From: Membranipora membranacea
Lineage: Eukaryota > Bryozoa > Gymnolaemata > Cheilostomatida > Membraniporidae
Direction: 5' to 3'
Length of the DNA: 64,000 nucleotides
Assembly (NCBI GenBank): GCA_914767715.1
Contig: OU612065.1
Coordinates: forward strand, 372,001-436,000
Position numbers and translations under genes: made by a program. The notes below the pieces were generated by a model. The model had not been told where the DNA came from. It did not search any database and saw only the letters and a program-made list of their open reading frames with translations. Of the stretch, positions 51,168 through 61,978 are shown piece by piece. Numbering within the stretch: position 1 is the first letter of the stretch; every line of letters begins with the position of its first letter.

Positions 51168-53674
51168 ATGAGCGGAGGTAGTGATATGAATGGCTGGACT
51201 ATAAGGAGACTTGTAACAGCATTTCTTCTCAGTATTCACATACGGGCTCCGAGACGTAGAAGAAATCAACCAGCTGTACCATCTAAGATATCTCAGATGG
51301 AGCTGGCTGCATACGACACGGTCGCGTACGACTTCTGTCATGACAGCTCACACTCAGGTCAGCGACAGCAGATAAACTTATATATCATACTGATCTCATA
51401 ATTGTCTGTGTTAATGGTTTAGATCATTTTTTATAAGCAGCACAAACAGTAAAGCATCAGTAGTGAGAGCCTCCAAAATTAGAACAAGATGAGCAAAAAA
51501 TCATCCTGTTTATTTTATCAGCATGAGAGAAGTCAGAAATAATTATGATTGATAAACGATCACCTGCCTCAGGTCATCAGTCCTCCCAGCGAAACATTGA
51601 ATGGGAGGTGGTGACAGCTTACTTTGGCAGACATGCCATGGTAACTATTTAGAAAACAATTAACCTCTATTATTGTCAAACTCATTTAAACTGTCATCTA
51701 CAGACTCTCGTGTTGTTATTGGGTAGAGTATAGTATAGAACAATAGATTTGAGCAGTTTTTCTAACTTGGCTCACTCTGCACACACACACACACACGTAT
51801 ATTCTCTACTGCAGCTCTGTTAGCTGTTGTATATTTAAAAAAAAGCAGGATCTGCATTTTTTCAGCTGCCATAAATTTTAGTATAAGACAGTTTTACGAA
51901 TATTTTCATCAGTACTATGACCTTTCGACAGTTTAGTAATCGGTCAGGATTAAGTGGTGAGTCCTTGTGGAGCTTTTAGTCAACAACACACAGACAGACA
52001 TTATTGCACAATTCTTGATATTTTTAGGGTATGAATGGTATAGCATATTATAATGAGAGATTTAAACCATTGAGCATGAAAAGTATTGTCTAGTCAATAT
52101 AATAAAATCCTGTTCTTACATAAAACATGTACTTTATTGTAAGGGTTATGCTTTGGTATCTCTGAATACCGCTAAGATTGAATGTTTTGTCAGGAATCCA
52201 TCCTTAGCAGAGATTATTTGTAAATCATTACTGGCTAAGTAAATAACTGTATCATTCATTTATACATCAGATAGTTATATTTTTCGGTTGAATTAAGAAA
52301 GATGATGATGATTTATAGATAGATTAGACTATAAGCAGCCTCTGACATTGTAACAAGCATACCTATAACTATAAGTTGACTTGGAGGTAAGGCATAGATT
52401 CCCTACTGAGCTGTTTCTATTTTGCTTGTATTTTCAGGGATTGCTCTCCTAGACTCCACTGATTTCCATCGTCATGTTTTATATAATTTTTATTATATTG
52501 AATTTCATTCATGTGATTTTTTCTTGTTACAGAAGGAGATTGGAGTCTGGAGGAAAACATGGTGTCAGATGTAGCAGAGAACACACTGGAGTTAGACCGA
52601 GTGGCGTATATAGCAGGCGATGTTATAAATGGAGCCATAAACTTCCGTTCCACAAAACCTATGGATCTATTGTGTGTAAATGTGAGGCTTGTGGGACAGG
52701 GGATAGCCATGTATCACAGTGCTAAGTACAGAGCCCATAAACTGTGTCAGATAAACGTACCCGTAGTGTTAGTAAAAGAGCACTGCATCGAGACAGGCCT
52801 CAACTGGAAAATACCAATTAGTATTAACCTAGCTGAGAACCTCGTCTCCAGTATTGACAGCGGTAAAAAGGGAAGGGTGGTGTACTATATCCACTGGGAG
52901 TTACAGGGTAACGTGTCTGAGGCTATCAGTCGTCACCAGGAAGTAACTATCTTATCCCGACACGGTCTGGATGATATGCCTCGTCCTCACGAGGTCAGCG
53001 GGACTAATGAGGAGGAGGAGGAGTACGATCTGATGAAGCTCCAGTTATACTCTCCTGCCTCTAACTATCTGCCTGGAGAGATGATACAGTTCAGAGCTTA
53101 TATCGAGAACGCCGGTAAGAAGCTGGTGAAGAAGATAGCAGTGCTTCTCATACAGAATGTTCTGTTCTATAAGTCATCATGTGAGGAGGAGAGTAAGGGA
53201 AGGACGAGATCTTATCTCATGAGTGTTAGAGAGAAATCGCTCGAACTTAAATCAGGAGGAGACGCAGAGTGGACAGACGAGATACAGATACCCGACCCGG
53301 TACCTCCCAGTGCTGATAGATTCCATCGAATCAACTACGAGCTCGTACTCGTGGCCATCACTAAGGGTAAGAAGTCAGATATTAGAGCCGTGTTCGATCA
53401 GGCAAGGATGCACTTTGACCTTGAGCGATATCAAGATGACTATTTCAGAGATTTTCTACCACATGCTGTGTGTGATGTTGAGATCGGAAGCCATCACGGC
53501 CAAACTAGGTCAGCTAGTATGACTAACAGCAGCCCCTCTCCTGTTATCACACCTCTTAACCAATACTGGAAACTACAAACCAAAGAAAAGTCGAGCCAGC
53601 GTAAAATGCCTCGTACAAAATCACAGCCTAAGCTGGCCCGCTTCACATTCAACCCAAATCCTGGTCAGACATAA
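51168..53674 (+). CDS. Alpha-arrestin (arrestin domain-containing protein), 2 exons, 443 aa
   Basis: Probably an adaptor for membrane-protein trafficking or ubiquitination, the usual role of alpha-arrestins. Exons are 51168-51357 and 52533-53674; the junction gives SSHS-EGDW in phase 1 with GT-AG ends. The N-terminal arrestin domain starts near residue 78 (LELDRVAYIAGDVINGAINF), matching the family pattern of Gly-Asp-x-Val-x-Gly then KP-x4-V-x-V-x-L-x-G. The C-terminal domain begins near 223 (YDLMKLQLYSPASNYLPGEM). The linker EEEEEY is acidic. The first exon adds a basic leader (APRRRRN). Alpha-arrestins often end with PPxY motifs that bind Nedd4-type ligases; none is visible here, and the tail is basic and Ser-rich. 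The upstream ATG at 52559 is internal. Possible poly(A) signals are at 53744 and 54007. Confidence 0.9.
51780..51797. repeat. (ac)n microsatellite in arrestin intron
   Basis: Nine ac units in the single intron of the arrestin gene. Confidence 0.85.
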
Positions 53675-55411
53675 CCAAGGGAACATCCTCGGCCAAGGGC
53701 ATCTCATGTACTACGAAAACGTCAATATGTGCTTATTTTTCTAATTAAAGTTCAGGCACAGGTGGTTGTTTTTGTTTTAGAGTAACTATTGTCTAAAAAT
53801 AATTTCCATAGTTTCTATACAATCAGCTTAACAGACGCATAACAGCATGATACCAAATTTATTTTTGACACTGATAATGTATTTTGGCTTCGTCGGGAAT
53901 GTTAAACAGTACTCATATTTAGTGAGGTAGTGTTTTTCCCGCTGGCTTCAGCACTTATTGACTGTACATTGTTATATTCCTAACATTAATTTTATGCTGA
54001 TATGGCAATAAAACCAATAAGTATGCCGACATTAATTATTACACCATAAAATTGAACTCTGCTCTTCTATAAAGAACTCGGCTCATACAAAAAAACGCCA
54101 GTCTACAGGTATAAACCATTACACTGTAGGTAGAATTTGATATGCCCATGTACAGGTGATGGTCTAATGGTTATGAATGGAGTGAAGAGCAGCCTTCTTT
54201 ATTATCTCCCATTCCATTATATGACTACAACAGGTCATTAGGTCAATCAAGGTCAGCATTAGGTCAATCAAGGTCAGCATAGACAACATATCGTGAGAAT
54301 TAATATTATCCAAGCTCTGTGTTCAAAGTAATAAGACATGTAGGACAAATTCCCTAGCAATGAAATTAAAATGAGTATAGAATTTGCGATAAATACTAAA
54401 GACACATATGAAGTTTGTTAAGAGGCGTATCAGCTCAGTAAAACAGAGACATATGAAGTTTGTTAAGAGGCGTATCATCTCAGTAAAACAGAGACATATG
54501 AAGTTTGTTTAGAGGCGTATCATCTCAGTAAAACAGAGACATATGAAGTCTCAGTATCATCTCAGTAAAATTCATATTATATGTGACGAATAAAAAGAGA
54601 AAAAAATTGATGACAATAAGTAGAGGATTTAAACTCATGACTAGAATCTGTGATAAAAAAATATGAGAATTTCTGACTCTAAGAAAAACTACTGCTAATG
54701 ACATATTAAGGGATATGAGTTGTCCGCTCTCTGTGATATGAGAACATAACCATCAAACATGACAGAATCATCAACATTACAAAATCACAAACAAGGAAGA
54801 CAAATTACCGAGCAATGAAATGGAACATGTTGAACAACAGTGCGACGTGAATGCTGTTTTATATTATCATCATCTTGAGTTAAAGTATTACATGTTGTAG
54901 CAAAAGGGAATATTGAGAGGCAATTTAAACTTATATCTCAATGTGCATTACATAAGTGTTCTAGCGTGAAGCTAGCATCGATGTTAATCATAAGCAACCA
55001 ACTAAAGAGCGACCAAATAAGGGCAAGAGATTATACAGGGAAGAGCTAAATCATGTAAAATGTAAAGAGGCTAATAATAATATATGACTAGAAAGTAGGA
55101 GATGATACACCTGTAAATACTGACATCATCTGATCAGTAATGTCTGGTCCCCCCAACCACTGATAACATCAGGAGGATGACATATAATATAGTACTTATA
55201 TACCTCTAAGGGTTGTATTAACTATTAACTATCGGAATGCTGAACAAGTTTGATAATAAGACAAGACCACCACCAAAGTGTTGATTAGATTACTCAGCTA
55301 TAGGAGGCAGAGGGAGAGAAGGCTCAGTAAGACTCACTATATGTACACAGCAGGCAGTCAGACGGTCAACTACAACAGGCAGGCAGACGGCTATCTACAG
55401 TCGGCAGACGG
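53675..55411. other. Intergenic region between convergent arrestin and Rab genes
   Basis: Holds the arrestin 3' UTR (AATAAA at 54007-54012), a 23-bp duplication at about 54233-54280 (aggtcaatcaaggtcagcatt) and the 45-bp repeat listed separately. No gene is visible. Repeats of ggcagacggct-type sequence approach the Rab stop codon near 55360-55412. Confidence 0.55.
54401..54575. repeat. 45-bp tandem repeat, 3.5 copies
   Basis: Units of agacatatgaagtttgttaa followed by gaggcgtatcatctcagtaaaacag; three copies are nearly identical and the last is deleted internally. It lies between the arrestin and Rab genes. Confidence 0.9.
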
Positions 55412-58400
55412 CTAACACGCACATGATGATGTAGTTGTATCTCTAGACAGTAGAGACTTGAGATTTTTTTGCCCATCCATCTTCTCTGTACCATTGTCTG
55501 TTGATTTCAGCTCCTTCAGTGTTCTAAAATCAGTCATATCCACTTAATATCACCCAGACACACATGAGTATATGGACCTGTCTCGGCCGATCTTGTTTTC
55601 TTCAGATAACACTAAACAATGACTAGTGACTTCTTCAGTTGAGTTATGTACCCGTAACAAGAAAGAGAACAACTCCTACATCATGGTATATTACTCACAG
55701 AATGTGTATAATTCAACTGTAGTTAGTTTTAAGTCATCATTGTGTTTTATGGTGAGAATGTCAACCTCTTATCTGGTAACAGTACTTAGAGACCAAGGCT
55801 GTCAACTGTTTATTTGGTAAATATAGATGGCTTTGTAGTTTTATAACCACAAAGCCATCTACAGTGCGACAGGCCTGTCTGTGACAAGCGGGGACAGTGT
55901 GGGAGGGGCACAAAAGAATTTAATTGTAAACATGAGGATTGTGATTTTTGAGTTTTTAAAAAAAGACAAAGAGTTGAAAACTGAAAAACTTAGACACTTG
56001 TAGAGTAGAGTCAGATCAGTCTTATCAGAAGCTTACTTAGTAATTACCGCTTCAAGTAAAATTAGAAAATTTAGCTTTAAACACCAGCGCCCTGAATGAT
56101 TGTCCTCAGTGGTCAGAACATCGATTAAGATGGGTTAAATGAACGTAATATGTTGGATTTCTCTCGATGAATCATAACACACATTAGTCTGACCTCAACA
56201 GGCAACATTTATATCGTATAGGAAAGTACCAGTATAAAGTTCAAACATAGTAATTATATTAAAGCTCAGAGCCAGTGGACAAACACCTCTTAATTATACG
56301 TATCACATGACCACAGAAAATAAACTATTCCTCCACCGCAGCATCAGTGTGCGGAATAACAAACACTGAATCACATGAGTGCTCACCTTGCTAAAGCATT
56401 AAATGCCAAGTCAACATTTTGACCGGTTTTAGCACTGGTTTCCATGAACGGGATATTGTTTTCCTAAAACATAAAGCACCAGAAACATAACAACAGTCTC
56501 ATTTACATATAAAACCATCTTTGTGGAGCCATTCTCCCCGGTGGAGCTGAATCACAGATTTGACCATACATCACTCAGCGCGTAGCCTCACTGATGGTAG
56601 GTAGTAATAACTTAGGACAGTGAGACAGATTGGATGTGTGAATGTATGTGGCTTTATTTTGGATATCTTACCTCTGCTAGTTTTTGTCCAGCTATGGTAG
56701 ATATAACTCTCTCTGATGATAAGTCAGCCTTATTACCGAGTAACATAAGAATGACATCATCTTTAGAATACTCCTGTATCTCTGTCAACCAATTCTATAA
56801 TATAACAATATATATATATTTACCGTGTGTATACTTATATACCTCTCAGATACATAATGAACCAGCATATTCTACTGTCAAAGGAGACAGGTACAGAAAA
56901 GGATACAGCAATATGATGTGACAACAACCAATACCTACAAAAGGCAGCATTGAGAGTTATCCTCCCAGATACCTACATGAGCTCAGATTGTAGATAGCAT
57001 GAAATTGGTCTCGTTTTGCAGCAAAAACACAATTAAATTTTATCGATCCATTATGTGTGACAAAGCACAGGTGTTTAAGATAAGTGGGGTTTGACTTCAG
57101 TGTTTAGGGATGTATTGAGGGCATGTGGATGCAAGTATTTGCAGTTAGCAGATATACAGATTATACATCGAATCAACAAGTTAGCTGTAACTCACCCTTA
57201 TATTATCAAAACTCGTCTGATTGGACACATCGTAAACCAGGAGAAGCGCTACAAATAAAATATTTATTAAATATAAAAGCAACATGTAGGGGACGGATCA
57301 GATCTCACAGCAATGCAATGACTGCTGGGGTTCAGTTGGCTCATGCTTCAGGATTTGTCCTGTGATGAGACCACCAGATTCTTTTTAAGCAACCATGGTG
57401 TGCTATATTCTCAATACGATGTTTAAATGATCATGAAATAAAGCTGAAAACTACTGCTCCAGCTATTAAGCTTCAAAATGAGCCAAAGAACAGCTAAATT
57501 GGGCAACTAGGACTGAAGTTACAACAAGTTACTCGCGAGCCTTGCTATAGGGGGTATGATGTCATACATCTTGCATATACTTCTACTACTAGAAACCTGG
57601 ATCTTGTTATTTCATCAAAATTGGATGAAACAAGTTGAGTTCTAACATAGCTCGACTCATCATATAGACGTTTCCAATGCAATAAGTTGAAAGAGATTTA
57701 CGTTTGTTTGTTTCACTTCATCAGTTCCATGTACAAAAAATGTTGAATATCCTGGTGTGACCTCAGAAATGGACTCCCACATCTCACGAGCAAATGTTGA
57801 AAGGATCAACTTGAGTGCCTCATAACGCAGCTTCTGGTTGTCATAGGGTCAGTTTTAGTTTTTTTAAGCTGATTAACTGGAGAAACAGTTTCAATGATCC
57901 CAATATTAATTTCACGGAAATCAAGCTGTCATTAAAACAGCAGGTCATTCATGGCTAATCACACCTATATGCAAATTATATAAACATACCTTCAGCATCA
58001 CGGTAATACGCCCGAGTTATACTTCTAAATCTCTCCTGTCCCGCTGTATCCCAAATCTACAACAAACAACAAGTCTCATAAACAACTATATTCTAATAAC
58101 TATTATAAAAGTGGTAATTGGGTGTCAAATATGCTTCGTCTTAGTCGTCAATAACATCTTGTGAGTCAGTAAGTTCTCTCAATCGATGGAATATTGATAT
58201 TGCTTTTATTTCTCAAGCTTGGCAAATATAATAAAAAAGCCACTTTACATAACCTGAATCAGGCTATATCACATAGCTGTTTGTGAATCTAACTTATCCA
58301 GTATAGTGTCAAATAATTTAGTAAGGGGGACATTTAGTAAGCTGTCATTACAAAAATACTAATGTGCCTAATCTATACTCAATGTAAAATACAATTTTGT

Positions 58401-61266
58401 TTCACAATAGATGGAGAAGATATAAATCACCTGTAGCTTCACTTTTGTATCATCTACGTTAACAACTTTGTTCTACAACAATAAATAAAACTGAGGTAAA
58501 AAATTAATCTAATAAACTAGGAGGATAACAAGTTAGAGTCAGTAATTGATGAGGAGACTGACAAATATCACAAAAATCTACAGATACATTATTACCCACA
58601 AACTAGAGTCAACAAATCGTTATCTATTTGAAGTTAGAAGAATTAGGCCACATACCCTGAAATCTATGCCGACAGTACATATGAAACTTCCCGATAAAAA
58701 CTGACCATCACGGAATTTAGTGAGCAAACATGTCTTACCGACAGAAGAGTCACCAACAAGCATCAGCTGAAACAGGAATACATAATATGACTACGTGTTA
58801 CAAATTGGTATGACTATCATCGATAGAGTAGATGAGGAGATATACAGACTCCTCCCCGTCTATCGGCTACTCATTGAACTCTATATCTTACAAGTCAAAA
58901 TTACCATATATTTTCAAAACTAAATCCCTTTTGTCCATTAGATTGTGTTCTACCCTGCTGGCTGCTATAGTAGTGTCAAATATCAACTACTCTGACATAT
59001 TATTATAAGAGCCTCGAATAAAGGTGTGTAGTATCTGTCAGGTTCTTTATATGTTTGGGATTCAGCTGTCATGACCCTCTCTTAAATATGACAATTGCAA
59101 AAATGAAACCTATTGATCACAACATAAACAGTGTATATGCAATATGTAATACTCCAGTTCTTAGTGGTGAGAAGATCGTGCGAAATATTCCAAATTGGTA
59201 TTTCAATACATAGACAGACAGATAGACAGACAGGAAAGCTACACCTTCAGGTGGTTACACACATGAACTTAGACAAAGTTAGTAGGCAAAACTTGGCATC
59301 AGCCACCCCAACCAATGTACAAGTCATAGAAGATTGTCTTATCTTCAGTATAATAGATGAATATATCAGTGATAATCTATTTTCTTTACCACTAGCTTAT
59401 CCACATGACCCCAGCGGGCAATTAGTTGTCTAAACTGAGTTGGAAAGAGGTTACCAGAAGAGGCTGAACACTGTTGCCAATTGTATGCCATATGGACCGG
59501 TGGAAGAGGTTGCCAAAAAGGGATTTTTAGCAACCTCTTCAAGAAGTTTAATATAGGTTTTATATCCTTCTCAGGGAAAGATATAACAGGGATATTGTCT
59601 GTATAACTGTCTCTATCCAATATTAAAATTGAATAGTTCATTTATTTGTTATATATATATTTATTTATTATGTTACTCATAAGACTTGTAGGGGAGGGAG
59701 TCAGGGGTACTGTCCGAGTGGGCATGCTGTAGAAGGCTTCTGTCTTGCTTAGACCATTTAGCCTAAGAGTGTAAAGGCTTAGCTGGAATCAATGATTCAT
59801 GCTACACCAAATTTATCATTTCATGACCACCACTTTTTGTGTTGAGTGGCAAGTGATGCCAGAAGCAGTTGATTCAATCAATGGCCACATATTTGCCTGT
59901 TCTAAATTTCTTGGATGTAATATTGGTTCACAGGAATTAAATAGGGATGCTGATTTCTTATTTGGTTGTAAGGTGTCCGGGTGTAGAGAATTCTCGAAAA
60001 TAATCAATCCGCTAGGGGAGATAAATGCTACTTTGGTCTGCGAATTACATCGACCTCGCATTGACAACCATTTTTACACTCAGCCTAGACTTCTGTGCAC
60101 CATTGAAAACAGTGAGGAATAAACTGTTCTCATGCTGGAGCCATATTAATAGATGGTAAATGCATTATAAATTAAGTGATAGCTATGCTGTGTCAGTCCA
60201 GAAAAGTTAATTCTGCAACAGCCAACGGCAAAAAAATAAAGTATAAAAGCAGAAGCATCCAAAACCACTTTTATCTGTTGCTGGTAAATGGGGATATGTG
60301 GCTCCCTCTGGCATACCTATCAAAGACAGGTGATGTCAGAGGATTGCTATATTGAATATTAGTCAAATTCTAATAGCCATCATATATTACTTTGGAGTTG
60401 CCCCACCACACATAAATTAAGGCAACTCCCATTTACACATGTAGTTGGAATACAAAGGTATAAATAATATGACTCAGCCAGAAACCAGTCAGTCATATAA
60501 CGGCAACCAGATAGTGCAGACTACTATCATATTTCGTACTGAGGAATCATATTATACCTTTGTACCAACTACATATATATATACATCATTACAATTATGG
60601 ATCCAAAGAAATCAACCAAAAACTTGTAGGACGCTACAACAAAAACAGAAAATAAAAACCGACAGAAAAAGCAAAAGAAAATAAAGGAAGAAGGCAAGAA
60701 TGGGAAAGGGACTCTACTTATAACTGCTTACTGTACAACATGTATACTCATGAGGACAGCTAGATTACTCATATGAGGATTATATTACTTGTAGAGTCAC
60801 CCAGAAGGCTGGCGGCTAGTAGAGAGGACAATCCACTGATAGCTCTGTACTGAGAAGATCTTGCTTGAGCAAGTCAGACATTTGTAACAGTGATTTGAGG
60901 TGAGCCTGTTCTATCGATTGTATTGAGTTTAGTTGTATCGGTTATTCTAAAACCCCTTAGTTTCAGATATAACAGGATATTGGCCAACAAAAAACTGCCC
61001 ATTGTCAACCTCTTCAAAAGGTTGCTGGCTAAGCCTTGCCGGCTGGGACCCTACCCTAGCTAGTAGCAGTAACAGAGTAACAACCATGACTTTTTCTTAA
61101 AAATAGATATTTATAAATATAAATAATATATATAGATACACATTACATTCAATCAACTTCAAATCAACTTTCTCACCTTGGCAGTGATATCAAACTCAGG
61201 GAGAATTGACCCTCTGGTAGGACTATCTCTGGTCCTACCGACATCATCCTTTGCGTTACCGTTCAT
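55412..61266 (-). CDS. RAB26/37-like: Rab GTPase, Rab26/Rab37 type, 8 coding exons, 224 aa
   Basis: A membrane-trafficking switch; in vertebrates Rab26 and Rab37 act on secretory granules. Coding exons: 61266-61177, 58766-58656, 58472-58431, 58056-57990, 57248-57196, 56794-56672, 56463-56387, 55523-55412, all GT-AG with matching phases. Motifs: P-loop GDSSVGKTC (about 35-43), TVGIDF switch [10 protein letters not shown] switch II, GNKADL (G4) and ETSAKTG (G5). The stretches [30 protein letters not shown] and [15 protein letters not shown] are diagnostic of the Rab26/37 group by recall. The protein ends in CAC, a double-Cys motif for geranylgeranylation. The frame is open upstream of the chosen Met to a possible acceptor near 61290, so a 5' extension is possible. 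Intron 1 (58767-61176) is rich in hairpins. Confidence 0.93.
55824..55861. repeat. Perfect 13-bp-stem hairpin in Rab intron 7
   Basis: tagatggctttgt pairs exactly with acaaagccatcta around a 12-base loop. It lies in the last intron of the Rab gene (55524-56386). It may be a short foldback element. Confidence 0.6.
59504..59543. repeat. Hairpin in Rab intron 1
   Basis: gaagaggttgc pairs with gcaacctcttc, with an inner aaaaa/ttttt stem. A related caacctcttcaaaaggttg hairpin occurs near 61004-61022. Confidence 0.5.
59799..60122 (+). other. Unassigned 107-codon open frame antisense in Rab intron 1
   Basis: The frame includes several Cys residues ([19 protein letters not shown]) and a plausible compact tail. 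I recognise no family. No splice context or promoter is visible, and the region is full of hairpins, so a transposon remnant or chance frame is likelier than a gene. Confidence 0.2.
60392..60572. repeat. Pair of adjacent inverted repeats in Rab intron 1
   Basis: First, tggagttgcc at about 60394 pairs with ggcaactccca ending at 60430. Second, gtagttgg-aatacaaaggtat at 60441 pairs with atacctttgtaccaactac ending at 60572, with about 75 bp between arms. The second looks like a small MITE. Confidence 0.55.
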
Positions 61267-61612
61267 ACCAACCTTGAAAACTTCATCTAAATGCTGAAAT
61301 TGACAGCACAGCTGTTACCTTTCTGAACTATCAAAATTGCTGGCACTTTATTCTCTGACTGTGGTTTACTACTATACCAAGCCAATAATACACCAACTAA
61401 AATGCTTATTCTGAAGAAATTCTCCATCTTAGCAAACTACCTGCATGTATAAAGTTTTGCACTATTAGTGATCATGTCCAGATGACCAATCAGAATTCAG
61501 GAATATGGGTTTCAGTTTCACTAGAATTGCTTCCTGTTTGTGACAGCTGCTTATTATTGGATTTCTTCCTTTCCCTTTGAGTTGTTTTTCATTACACTAC
61601 TCTACTGCATCC
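61267..61612. promoter_or_regulatory. Probable bidirectional promoter between Rab26/37 and RAP1GDS1 homologues
   Basis: The start codons of the two divergent genes are only 346 bp apart. The interval holds a CCAAT box (61485-61489), an inverted CCAAT (attgg, 61556-61560) and ttcctttccc near 61567. No TATA box is obvious at a suitable distance. A possible acceptor near 61290 means a 5' non-coding exon of the Rab could lie here or beyond. Inferred from layout and motifs only. Confidence 0.5.
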
Positions 61613-61939
61613 ATGGATTTGCAGTCACATATTGAACAGTTAGCTCAATTGAGCCCAGGTAATTTCTACATGGCATTGAATAAGTATTAACTAGTTTGTT
61701 GTAATTGAGTGGATGTGAGCTGATCTGTCTGTGAGTGTGCCGAGACTGGACTTTTTATAGACCATGACAACACACATGTGACACATATTTTATTCATAGA
61801 ACTACTGCATTTCCCAAGTTTGAGCCTTGTGTTAGGAAATGAAGTAGTCCTATGATTATATATGATATGTATACTATAATATAAGCCTCAACATCATGTA
61901 TATATATATATATATATAATTATAGATTGAACCTCAGCT

Positions 61940-61978
<39 letters not shown>

